Shown: positions 9,023 to 18,400 of the stretch, in pieces | How the letters are laid out: each line of letters opens with the position of its first letter | How positions within the stretch are numbered: the first letter of the stretch is position 1 | NCBI RefSeq assembly: GCF_014892575.1 | Contig: NZ_JADBGI010000019.1 | Location: 1 to 64,000, forward strand | Length of the DNA stretch: 64,000 nt | From: Nocardiopsis coralli | GTDB lineage: Bacteria > Actinomycetota > Actinomycetes > Streptosporangiales > Streptosporangiaceae | Reading direction: 5' to 3' | Notes under the pieces: model-generated | The model's database searches: none | The model's input: the letters and a program-made list of their open reading frames with translations, nothing else | What the model was told of the DNA's origin: nothing | Made by a program: the position numbers and the translations under genes

Positions 9023-9337
9023 GTGACGACCGGAGCCAATGTCCCTGAAGCACAGACTGGGGCTGACGCCGCCCTGGAAGTGGCTGATGGGCTACGCGAC
9101 CTTGCAGACGACTTCGATACCCTGTGTGAGGAGACGCATACTCTGCTGTCAGGTGAGCCTGAGGTCACTGGCATGAACGACTTCCAAGTGGAGTACAAGA
9201 GTTACATGGACAGCGTCCAGAGCCAGGCAGACGATATCGCCGATAACATTCACGGCGCTGCCGGCGAGATCGGCGGTACCGACGAAGAGAATCAAGATGA
9301 CCTCAGGTGCTACCCCCACCTTCCCCCCATCGACTAA
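9023..9337 (+). CDS. Small WXG-like type VII target protein
   Basis: 104 residues from a GTG with an AGGAG seven bases ahead. The N-terminal half is a long acidic helix (ALEVADGLRDLADDFDTL). A glycine/proline turn (GEPEVTGMNDF) is followed by a second helix (QADDIADNIHGAAGEI), the two-helix layout of short type VII substrates. The end (RCYPHLPPID) is unlike the rest and may be a flexible tail. It directly precedes the large low-GC protein gene (17-base gap, with a GAGGAG ribosome site), so the two may be made and exported together. Confidence 0.65.
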   Translation: MTTGANVPEAQTGADAALEVADGLRDLADDFDTLCEETHTLLSGEPEVTGMNDFQVEYKSYMDSVQSQADDIADNIHGAAGEIGGTDEENQDDLRCYPHLPPID

Positions 9338-9354
9338 TCTACCGAGGAGTATAA

Positions 9355-12000
9355 ATGAGCTTCGATCCCCGAATCCCCTCTGCCGACTCGGAGAGCGTCA
9401 GCTCAAAAGCCGACGAGTATCATTCGCTTCTGGAGCGGCTTACGGGCCAGAGTGAAGAACAGCTAGAAGAGTTCTCAAAGACATCGACGAGTTTCTCCGA
9501 CATGCTGGCCGACGACATTAAATCATCGGGCGATATCAATTACGCACATTGGAAAGAAGCATGCATGGCGTGCGTGGTTGCAGCAGAAGCCACAGAACAA
9601 TGGTCCGAAAGTCTAAACACATACGAAGAAAAAATCTCCGGCCTCCAATACCTTGTAGAGAATGTCGCCCCTACGCTCAGCAACGAAGTCCAAGTCCCGT
9701 ATGCGGCTGATTCTCCACCCCCCCGCCAGCAATACCTAAAGGAGCTACAGAGACTAGCGGATGAGGCCTGGGACGATCTGGAGGACGAGGCCGAAGAATG
9801 CTCGGACCACATCAAGGGCGGAACTGATCCAGATAATGTCTCATCTTTGATGGGTGGACGCCTCGACTGGCTTCCTAACAACATCATGGGTGCGTCAATG
9901 CCGGTTCCGGTCGATGCCGACCAGGGTGACCTTGATGGCGAAGAGCTCCAAGAGATGCTCGAATCCGGAGAAATTAGTCAAGAGCGTTACGATGCTCTGA
10001 TGGCGACCCTCACGGCACTTACTGGACGCGCAGAGTATCTGAAAGAACGCGCAGAGCATGCGAATGAGGACGAAGAAGATCTAGAACTCAATCCCCATGA
10101 AGTGAAATATTTGGAGGCATTTTTTGAAAGTCTGGAAGATATAGATTCACCAGACGATTATGAGGGATCTGATGGTGTAATTTCCCTGCCTAGTCTCATT
10201 GAAGAGAATATAGGAGATGAATCCCAAAGATCCGAACTTTTGCAAAAACTGGGGGACGGACTTCTAACACTTTCGAATGAATCTATCGGAGGAAGTGAAG
10301 AAAAACTCCCTGAAAGCGTCAGGAACGCAGCAATGGGGCCGACGCTAGCGCGCCATGAGAACGGATTTGAAGGTTATAGACAAGATGACGAGATTTATGG
10401 ATCTGACCTAGCTAATCTCGCTGATCTGCTGGAACAATCTTCGGAAGAAACAGAAGGTGGCGTGAAGTTTTCGCAGAATATAACGATGTCTCTAGGGGGT
10501 CTACTGGAAAGTTTTCATACTCATTCGGACACTGATGAAATGAGAACATCACTCGAAGCCGCTGGTGGTCTTGAAGCCCTAGAAACGCTTCTCGATATAT
10601 CTACCGAGAACGACGAAGCCAACCGTGCCATATTTACCGGGCAATACGAAACGGACGAACTGTCACACGAAGAGTACAGTAAACTGATCGACGAATCTCT
10701 CCGGGGGTTTCTCACTTTCGGTGAGTCTTTCGATCAGTCAGACATTGCGGAAGATGAGGATTCTTTCGAAAGCTACAATCGCACACCTGGAGGTCTTACC
10801 GCACTATTTGATTGGCTTTCAGATGAAGAAGTGAACAGTAACCCCGAAACCCGTGCACTCGCCGCTGAGTCAATGGGCGCTCTGACACTTTTCATGGCCG
10901 ACCCTGAAGAGCATGGGCCACTCATGGGTACTGTGCCCAGCTCGATAAGTAGAGATGCTGCTGACAGTCTATCGGATGCTTTCGCTGCGCATATTCATAC
11001 ATTTTCATCTGACGTCGGAATAAATGGTAAAGGGGATGTGGTTTCTGCGGATGGCTATCAAAACCGTAGAAACGTTGAACTTGATTCTGATGGTGAGTTT
11101 GCGTTCATCCCTCCGGAAGAACGAACTCGATTCCTAGAAATCATTATGACCGATCAGAGTGCTGCTGTTGACATCCATTCTGACACAATCAGATTTGTTC
11201 ATGGCGAAGCGGTAAACTCAGTCGATTCGGGGGACCTCGGATCCAGTTCACTTCCCTCGGGAAACTTGGCAGCTATTGTCGAATCAGCACTCGAAAACGA
11301 AGCCGACCACAGAAATTTGTCTGACGAGGATCTGCAACAGGATAAAGAGAATATGTGGGATTTTGCTGCGGGCGCGATCACTAATTCTGCGTCCGGGGCC
11401 GACGATCTTCCTTCTAGGTTTGTGCCTTTCGTAGGACCAACGCTGAGCGTTTTTGATGATATTTTGAAGGACCAGCTACTGAACACAGATGAGGAGCATA
11501 ACCCCTACTCTGATCCCAACGGAAGCTTGGATCTGTCCTCAATCAAGATTGAATCTCAAATTCATATGCTGGAGCGCATGCTCGAGGAGCACGAAAATGA
11601 TCCGGAAGTCCAGCAACATCCCTTCATGTCCGATAGCGGAGAGATAGAACTTGAACATCTTTCTCAGCTTGAGAGCGATGGCATCATCACCGGGATTGAC
11701 AGTGATTTGCTCGAGCAGAATCCCAAGGATATCCAACTAGAAGACCTCGAGGGAATCGTCTTTGATAGGAACAAACTTCACGAAGTTATTAATAGTCCCG
11801 ATGAAGGGTCAGATACGACAATCGGTGCCTTGGATGGAGTTACAATCGATCGCCCAATGTCTTGGCAAAAAAACGATAGAATTGGCGCAACTCAATTCGA
11901 CGAGTTCACGGGTGCTTACGATGGTCGGCGTGAAGTTTTGCGGGATCAATTGTCTGGAAATATCCCTGGGGGAGAAGAATTGGACAAGGATGACGACTAA
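9355..12000 (+). CDS. Large helical WXG-like protein, candidate type VII substrate
   Basis: 881 residues, very acidic, without signal peptide or membrane segment. The first about 110 residues resemble a long WXG-type helical hairpin (SKADEYHSLLERLTGQSEEQ; HWKEACMACVVAAEATEQW). A helical middle follows, with LNPHEVKYLEAFFESLEDI, then a region I associate from memory with large helical proteins of Streptomyces and relatives (DUF6571-like), about residues 240-720. The C-terminal 160 residues contain no toxin motif I can name. GC content is far below the neighbours: one 60-base sample at 10081 has 22 G+C. This suggests horizontal gain. Its stop overlaps the ATG of the F1 gene in TAATG, implying coupled translation. 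Function unknown. Confidence 0.75.
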   Translation: MSFDPRIPSADSESVSSKADEYHSLLERLTGQSEEQLEEFSKTSTSFSDMLADDIKSSGDINYAHWKEACMACVVAAEATEQWSESLNTYEEKISGLQYLVENVAPTLSNEVQVPYAADSPPPRQQYLKELQRLADEAWDDLEDEAEECSDHIKGGTDPDNVSSLMGGRLDWLPNNIMGASMPVPVDADQGDLDGEELQEMLESGEISQERYDALMATLTALTGRAEYLKERAEHANEDEEDLELNPHEVKYLEAFFESLEDIDSPDDYEGSDGVISLPSLIEENIGDESQRSELLQKLGDGLLTLSNESIGGSEEKLPESVRNAAMGPTLARHENGFEGYRQDDEIYGSDLANLADLLEQSSEETEGGVKFSQNITMSLGGLLESFHTHSDTDEMRTSLEAAGGLEALETLLDISTENDEANRAIFTGQYETDELSHEEYSKLIDESLRGFLTFGESFDQSDIAEDEDSFESYNRTPGGLTALFDWLSDEEVNSNPETRALAAESMGALTLFMADPEEHGPLMGTVPSSISRDAADSLSDAFAAHIHTFSSDVGINGKGDVVSADGYQNRRNVELDSDGEFAFIPPEERTRFLEIIMTDQSAAVDIHSDTIRFVHGEAVNSVDSGDLGSSSLPSGNLAAIVESALENEADHRNLSDEDLQQDKENMWDFAAGAITNSASGADDLPSRFVPFVGPTLSVFDDILKDQLLNTDEEHNPYSDPNGSLDLSSIKIESQIHMLERMLEEHENDPEVQQHPFMSDSGEIELEHLSQLESDGIITGIDSDLLEQNPKDIQLEDLEGIVFDRNKLHEVINSPDEGSDTTIGALDGVTIDRPMSWQKNDRIGATQFDEFTGAYDGRREVLRDQLSGNIPGGEELDKDDD

Positions 12001-13481
12001 TGGATCGGCTTACTAGAAGACGGTCGCTACAGATAGCTTCCGTGGGGGCGGCGGCTCTCCTCATGGCCGTGCTGATCGTGGTGCTCCCCCTGAGCCGTGA
12101 TCACACCGTCCATGACGCGGACCCCGCCATCGAACCCGTCCCCACCTCCGTGGACGAGGTCGCCTGGCAATGGGAGCCCGACGAGGACACCATCGTCGAG
12201 CGCGTCCACCCGGGCCCCGCCGGCCCCCTCGTCCTCACCGACACCGGGGCCATCGCACTATCCGGCTCCACCGGCGACGAACTCTGGAGCCACACGATCA
12301 CCGAACGCGACGGAACACGCATCGAGACCGGCACGACGCCCGGCGGCGAACACACACTCATCGCCCAGGCCGAAGGCGAACCCCCGCATGAAGAGGACGG
12401 GAGCGCGAGCGGCGGGGCCACCGGCGGACCCTTCGAGACCGAGGTCGCCGTCATCGACTCCCTCACCGGGGAGCTGCAGGACCGCTACACCTACACCGAC
12501 GAAGACCCCCTATCCGACCTGCACAACCTCGCAGGCGACACTTGGCTCGAACCCGACCAGGACGGGCTCCGCGCACGCTCCATCAACGACGGCCAAACCG
12601 CCTGGACCTACGAACCACCTGAGAACTGCGAACTCACACACCACAGCGAAAACCGCAGATTCGACGGCCCAGTCGTCGGAACGACTGCCGACACCTACCT
12701 GCTCCCCCTCTCATGCCCCACCGATAAAATACGTGCCGCTCTGGACCATGACCCGGACGAACTGCCCGAGAAGGCACCGGGCCAACTCACAGCCCTGGAC
12801 ACACGCACAGGTGATCCTGTCTGGCCCGAACCCGTTGACCTCACCCTCATCCGCGTCCACCACCCGCCCGAATACCACTACGTACCCGCAGGTTTTCTTC
12901 CTTCGCCCGACGAGCAGCACGCACTCGCCCCCACACCTGACGGTGACAGCGTCGTCGATGTCGCTTCCGGCCAGGTATTGACCACCGAAGCACACCAGGG
13001 AAGAACCCACTTCTTCTCCTCCGGCGCGCTCCACAGCTCCAGGACCACAGGGGACGGTCGCGAGATCCTCCAAGTGACCGAAACAGACGTCGAAACCGGC
13101 AACCAAATCGGTGAACAGACAACACTGGACCCCAGTGGACACGAACTCCAGGGCGGCGCGGGACACGACTTCCTCGGCCAGAACAGCTACGACCGAGCCT
13201 TCTCCCTCCTGCCCCTGGACGACGGAATGCTCACCTTCGGATGCACGAACGCCTGCCCCGAATCCCCCGACCACCCCGATGAGGAAACCACACCGCTCTC
13301 CGGCCTCTACTTCCCTACGGGAGAGAAAGAACCTGAAGCGACCGAGATCGACCTCCCCGGCTTCGAGGCCAGCCAAGGACCGAACCAAGAACACCTCGTC
13401 CCCACGCCGGGCGCGATCGTCGCCGTGCAATACACCAGCGACAGCCCCTCCGGCATCGCCCCGCTCACTGGGCTCGCCTGA
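12000..13481 (+). CDS. F1 protein: membrane-anchored PQQ-like beta-propeller
   Basis: 493 residues: a short basic N-terminus, one membrane helix (about 10-31), then an extracytoplasmic domain with repeated Trp-ending strands of a PQQ/YVTN-type propeller (DEVAWQWEPD, ALSGSTGDELWSH, DGQTAWTYEPP, TRTGDPVWPEP). There are no quinone-binding or enzyme residues I can point to, so a structural, binding or sensing role is more likely than catalysis. The start ATG overlaps the stop of the large WXG-like gene by one base, so the two proteins are probably produced together. The F2 gene follows after 30 bases. Much of the gene is nearly identical to the F1 copy at 24953 except in its middle third. Confidence 0.75.
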   Translation: MDRLTRRRSLQIASVGAAALLMAVLIVVLPLSRDHTVHDADPAIEPVPTSVDEVAWQWEPDEDTIVERVHPGPAGPLVLTDTGAIALSGSTGDELWSHTITERDGTRIETGTTPGGEHTLIAQAEGEPPHEEDGSASGGATGGPFETEVAVIDSLTGELQDRYTYTDEDPLSDLHNLAGDTWLEPDQDGLRARSINDGQTAWTYEPPENCELTHHSENRRFDGPVVGTTADTYLLPLSCPTDKIRAALDHDPDELPEKAPGQLTALDTRTGDPVWPEPVDLTLIRVHHPPEYHYVPAGFLPSPDEQHALAPTPDGDSVVDVASGQVLTTEAHQGRTHFFSSGALHSSRTTGDGREILQVTETDVETGNQIGEQTTLDPSGHELQGGAGHDFLGQNSYDRAFSLLPLDDGMLTFGCTNACPESPDHPDEETTPLSGLYFPTGEKEPEATEIDLPGFEASQGPNQEHLVPTPGAIVAVQYTSDSPSGIAPLTGLA

Positions 13482-13511
13482 AACCGAAAGGCTCCCCGCC
13501 TCGGAAACGAC

Positions 13512-14813
13512 ATGAAGGCGTTGAAACGCATCCCCCGCACCCGGCTCGTCGCTACCGCTGCCGGCCTGACCGTGCTTGCCCTGTCGGCCGCGTGGTTCCT
13601 GTGGCCCGAACCCGGCCCGGACGACCACCGCACCAACCCCGACGCGCTCAGCATGGCCATCTCTCAGGACGAACTCGACGAGATTCCCGGACTCCACACC
13701 CACGTGGAAGGCAAACCCGTCACCGACGTCGTGGGCACCGCCCACGGTGCACTCCTGGTCCTGGACAACGGCGTCGTCGCCGTCAGCGACGAACAATGGG
13801 AAGATCAGCGCAAGGGCGACTGGCCCGAACAATGGCGCTACCTCGACGACAGCCCCCTCACCGGCGTGCATGTCCTTCCCGGGGGACACCTCACGGCCCT
13901 GGTCCACGGCCGACCGGGCGAGGACGAGCACACCATCACGCTGTTGGACGGCCGAACCGGTGCAATCGAGGGAAGTACCGAGCTGGGCGACAGTTTCGCT
14001 GCCGACGACGAGCTCCACATCTCAACCAGAGCCGTGCTCCAACAGTCCGGTCAAACCCTGACCGCCCACCCCGTCGGAGAGGACGGCCAGACCCTCCCAC
14101 CGGACGAGAAGCCCACCTGGAGCGTGACCACCGACGAACTCTGCCCCTCCGTAACAGAACCCGCCGACACCAGCACCGCACCCGGCATCGTCCCCACCGT
14201 CCAGGGGTTCATGGTCTCCCAACGCTGCGCCGAACAGGACGACGGGCCACAGACACACGTGCTCTCCCACCTGCACGACATGGTCTCCCCCGGCCACCAC
14301 CTCTTGGAACACCCGGAGGACTGGAGCCACACCTGGCAATACCTGGCCCCCGAGACCCCCCGCATGCAGGTCCACTACATGAGCCCAGCGATCATCCCCG
14401 ACAGCCCAGACGACGTCGTCACCGACCTCCTAGACGCCGACAACACCACCCCCTATGCCCTGGCACTGGAAGCCAGACTGAACGCGCACGAGCGCCCGGA
14501 CGACCCCGTGCTCTTCGAACCGAGCCTGTTCCAGGACTGGGACCCCGACGGATACTTCACCGAACCACTCCTGGACGAGGGCGAGTACCCCGAGGCCCTC
14601 GTCATCGCCGAGAGCCTCGATGTGGACGCCCACGTGTCCATGCAGAGCGCGAAGACCGTCGAGGCCGACCCCGAAGTCGACTTCGACCGCGAGAACACCC
14701 GCCTCCAACGGCGCGTCGACGGTGCATGGGTGGAACCCGAGACCTACCGCGCCTTCAACTCGATGAATTTCCGCTTCGGAGCCAACCACCTGATCCAACA
14801 AACCCTCCCGTAA
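13512..14813 (+). CDS. F2 protein: membrane-anchored surface protein paired with F1
   Basis: 433 residues with one N-terminal membrane helix (about 11-29) ending in FLWPEPGPDD, and a long outer part. Motifs shared with the copy at 26442 include HGALLVLDNGVVA, PEQWRYLDD, TDELCPS, YMSPAIIPDSPDDVVT and YPEALVIAESLDV. The start resembles a single propeller blade; the remainder is not recognised. Two cysteines (ELC, QRC) about 50 residues apart could form a disulfide outside the cell. It sits 30 bases after the F1 gene, and the same F1-F2 order recurs at 24953-27719. Function unknown. Confidence 0.7.
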   Translation: MKALKRIPRTRLVATAAGLTVLALSAAWFLWPEPGPDDHRTNPDALSMAISQDELDEIPGLHTHVEGKPVTDVVGTAHGALLVLDNGVVAVSDEQWEDQRKGDWPEQWRYLDDSPLTGVHVLPGGHLTALVHGRPGEDEHTITLLDGRTGAIEGSTELGDSFAADDELHISTRAVLQQSGQTLTAHPVGEDGQTLPPDEKPTWSVTTDELCPSVTEPADTSTAPGIVPTVQGFMVSQRCAEQDDGPQTHVLSHLHDMVSPGHHLLEHPEDWSHTWQYLAPETPRMQVHYMSPAIIPDSPDDVVTDLLDADNTTPYALALEARLNAHERPDDPVLFEPSLFQDWDPDGYFTEPLLDEGEYPEALVIAESLDVDAHVSMQSAKTVEADPEVDFDRENTRLQRRVDGAWVEPETYRAFNSMNFRFGANHLIQQTLP

Positions 14814-14965
14814 TTCAATTAGAAAAGAGGGTTGAGTTTCATCACCACGAATATCTTAAGATGCTCACAACCGGAGTTAAAAATTCTGTGTGGGCGCCAG
14901 TCGGGGCAACCTCGGGTGCTCAAGTATATCCTAATCAAGCTAAAATTCTGCCCCGACCTGTCCCG

Positions 14966-15277
14966 CTGGCCCGAAGAATGGCGCTACCTCGACGACGGCC
15001 CCGTCAGCGACATCACGGTACCGCCCCAGCCCAGTTGGGGGTCGACCAGGCCGATCACCCCGAGGTGCTCGTCGTCGGCGAAAACAACGACGTGGAGCCC
15101 CACATGTTGTTCCAGGCAGCCAAAATGCTCGTCAACGACCCCTACATCGACTTCACCCACGAGGACTCCGAAAGCTTACACAAAGAAGAGGACGGGGCCA
15201 CCTTCGAAATCAACACCAACAGGGATGACCCGGACCCCATCGCGTTCAAATCTCCTCTCGAGTACGCAGTCAGGTAA
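14966..15277 (+). pseudogene. F2 remnant with internal deletion
   Basis: A first piece reads RWPEEWRYLDDGPVSDI, matching the start of the F2 outer domain. It runs straight into a piece in another frame, HPEVLVVGENNDVEPHMLF, matching the F2 C-terminus, and stops at 15275-15277. About 250 codons of the middle and the whole signal region are missing. It is a leftover of a second F2 gene directly behind the intact one. The DNA between them (14814-14965) is AT-rich and holds nothing recognisable. Confidence 0.75.
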
Positions 15278-15336
15278 GCCGCCTGACCGAAGGGCGCCAG
15301 GTGTGTCGCCGGGCAGCTCCGGTCCAGGGCATTCAG

Positions 15337-15380
15337 ACCATGAAGGAAAAATCGAGTAACACTAGTTTTTCCTTCATGGT
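15337..15380. terminator. Perfect 15-bp hairpin between convergent units
   Basis: The arms accatgaaggaaaaa (15337-15351) and tttttccttcatggt (15366-15380) pair perfectly around a 14-base loop. A second small hairpin, gagcgat/atcgctc, lies at 15384-15405 and touches the eccC stop. The site is between the plus-strand F1/F2 unit and minus-strand eccC, so a bidirectional terminator is the natural reading, though there is no T-run after the stem. Confidence 0.6.
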
Positions 15381-15403
15381 CCTGAGCGATCCCCGGATAT
15401 CGC

Positions 15404-18400
15404 TCAGGCCGGCGGTTCACTCCACGGGGCTTGGAGCTGTTCCGCCGGCGTTCCGCGTCGAACCAGAAGCGCACGCCCCGGTTGCAGTTGACGCGACGCG
15501 ACGCCGTTGGCCAGGCGGCCTTCCCTACGGTCACCGGAGAACATGACAGCGGTACTCGCCATGTCGTTGAGGGTCTGAAGAGGGGGCTCGAACATCGCTC
15601 GCCCCGAACCACCTGTCCGCCGAGCGACGATCAGGTGGAAGCCCAAGTCTCTCCCCTGAGGAATCAAGGGCACCAGGGGCAGGAGGGGGTTGGCTTGTCG
15701 GCTCCCCAGCATGTCGAGGTCGTCGACGATCATGAAGATCTCGCGCCCCTGCCACCAGCTCCGCGCCCTGAGCTGCTTGGGCGTGACATCGGGTCCGGGG
15801 ATCCGCTCCTTCAGCTGTTCAGCGAGCTGTGAAGCGATCGCCTTGGTGTGATCGGGCGTCGTGCAGTACGCGAGCGATCTTTCGTCCTGCAACAGTCCCA
15901 GGTGTGTCCTGCGGTAGTCGACCATAATCACGCCGACCTTCTTGGCCGGGCGTTTGGCCAGCTGTTTGATGAGCCCCCGCAACAGGGTCGATTTCCCTGT
16001 CTCCGGATCCCCGAAGACCACCAGGTGGGGGTCCTTCTCCGCACGGAGGAGCGCAGGAGCCAGCTCCTGTTCTCCGAGGCCCAGAACAAGATCCATGTTC
16101 TTCGAAGGCCTGCCCCCTCGGAGCACCTCCTCCAGTTTCACCTCATTCGGCAGAGTCCTCACCTCGGACACCGCACCCTCGGGCCACCGTTCCCGGATGC
16201 GCTCCACCAAGGCCTTGTGCCCGTCGGACAGGCTCTCGAGGCTCGCTGTGCCATCAAGCCGCGGGAGGGCCACTTGGCTCAGGCTGAGGTCTTCCATCAG
16301 AGCCCTGCCGGGAAGGTCCTTGGGCATGTCCCGGGCTGCGTGCCGATCGATTCCGGAGTTGTTGGGTTCGGTCAGTCGGAACTCCAACCTCGCCCCGAAG
16401 AGGGACTGGAGTTTGGACCGAACCTGGTTGCCGTGGGTCCCCGTGACGAGGGTGTGCACTCCGAGGGCCGAACCCCGGTTCAGGATGTCCAGGAGCTCGT
16501 CGTCGGTATCTCCGAGCAGTTCGCGCACCTGCGACCAGCCGTCGATCATCAGGAACACGTCGCCCGGCACGTTGTTCGGGATCTTGCCTTCCGCGCGAGC
16601 ACGCCGCAGTGCCTCCGGGGACTCCAGTTTGTACCGTCGGAAAACGCGCTCCCGGCGGTCCAGCTGGGTGCGCACATCGGTCATGACCCGGCGCACCTTC
16701 TCGGGGTCGGCCCGTCCTGCGACACCCGCGACATGCGGCAGGTCCTCCATGACTGAGAGACCGCCACCACCGAAGTCGATGGCGTAGACGGCCACACGAC
16801 CGGGCGGGTAACGCCAAGCCAGCGAGGCGATGAGCGTCCGGAGGAACAGAGACTTGCCTGACCGAGGACCGCCGAGCACGATCATGTTGCCGCCGGCACC
16901 CGTGAAGTCCAGCTCGGCCGTTTCCTGGGCTTGTTCCCTCGGCAGGTCCTTGATACCGACCTGGGCCTTCAGCTCTTCGGGCGGAGGTTCGACCACCTCG
17001 TCGTTCGCGCCGGTCTGAGAACCGTTCCAGTCCAGCACCGTGTCCAAGGGGAGGGCGGTCTCCAGAGGCGGAAGCCAGACCGGCCGCACCTGTTCAGCGC
17101 CCGACTCGACGATCCGGTCGACGGCGACCTGGAGCACGCTCTTGGCCTTGGGGTTCTGCCCCTTGCTTCCAGCCCGCGAGTCGAAGAACTCCTTGATGCG
17201 CTCGGTCAGGGCGGTCGGGTCGGCGTTGGCGACACCGTTGTAGGAGATGAGTGGCAGAACAGGGTCTTCCTGTTCGACGTTCTCGTCGGGTGGTGTGTAA
17301 GGGGAGGAGACCATGGCGGCCTTGAACCGCTCGAAGACGGAGGTGTCGACCTTCAGGTACCCGGAACCGGGTTCCGGGGGAAGGTGATACGCGTCCCCCA
17401 CACCGATGGCCTCGCGGCTCTCCTGCTCGGAGAAGGTCCTCAGGCTGATCCGGAACGACAAGTGGCTCTCGAGGCCCTTGATCTTGCCCGATTCCAGCTT
17501 CTGGGTGGCCAGCATCAGGTGCACCCCGATGGACCGGCCGATCCGGCCGATGGCCAGGAAGAGTTCCGCGAAGTCCGGATGCGCGGTCAGGAGCTCTGAG
17601 AACTCGTCGATGATCACCAGCAGGTGCGGCAGGGGTTCGAGGTCCTCGCGACCGTCGGCGCGCAGCTCCTCGTAGGCATGCACGTTCGGCAGGTTCCCGG
17701 CTTCCTTCAGGACCTGCTGGCGGCGGCTGAGCTCGCCGTACATGGCTTCCCTGAACCGGGCCACCATGCTCTCGTCATCGGCCAGGTTGGTGATGATGCC
17801 GGCGCTGTGCGGGAGCCTGTCGGTGTCGGCGAAAGTCGCGCCGCCCTTGAAGTCCACCAACAGCATCGCCAGGCGCTCAGGCGGATGCGCGACGACCAGG
17901 GATGTCACCAGGGTCCGCAGCATCTCGGACTTACCGGAGCCGGTCGCGCCCACCACCAAGCCGTGGGGCCCCATCCCGCCGAAGGCCGATTCCTTGAGGT
18001 CGAGCAGTACGAGGTTGTTGGAGGGCCCTACACCGATCGGTACTCGGAGGAAGTCGCCGCTGTTCCGGGGCTTCCACGTACTCCGTACGTCCAGTTGGGC
18101 GACGTCGGGGACCCCGATGATCTCGGGCAGGTCCACACTGGCGTACAACGTGTCTGCGCTGTCAGCGGCCGAGAGCCGGTAGGGCGCGAGGATGCGTGCG
18201 AGCACGGTCATACGCGCCACGCTCAGCGAATCCGGACGCCCTTCGACCGGCGTGGCTTTCTCCCTCGACCTCGGGCTCCGCACGGGCTTGTCCGTGTCCT
18301 CCTGGACACGATCCTCCGAGACCGTCAACCGCATGTTGACCACCTCGGGTTCCTCACGCTGGTCCCCGACGAGCAGGATCACGTGGATACCGATCTGGGC

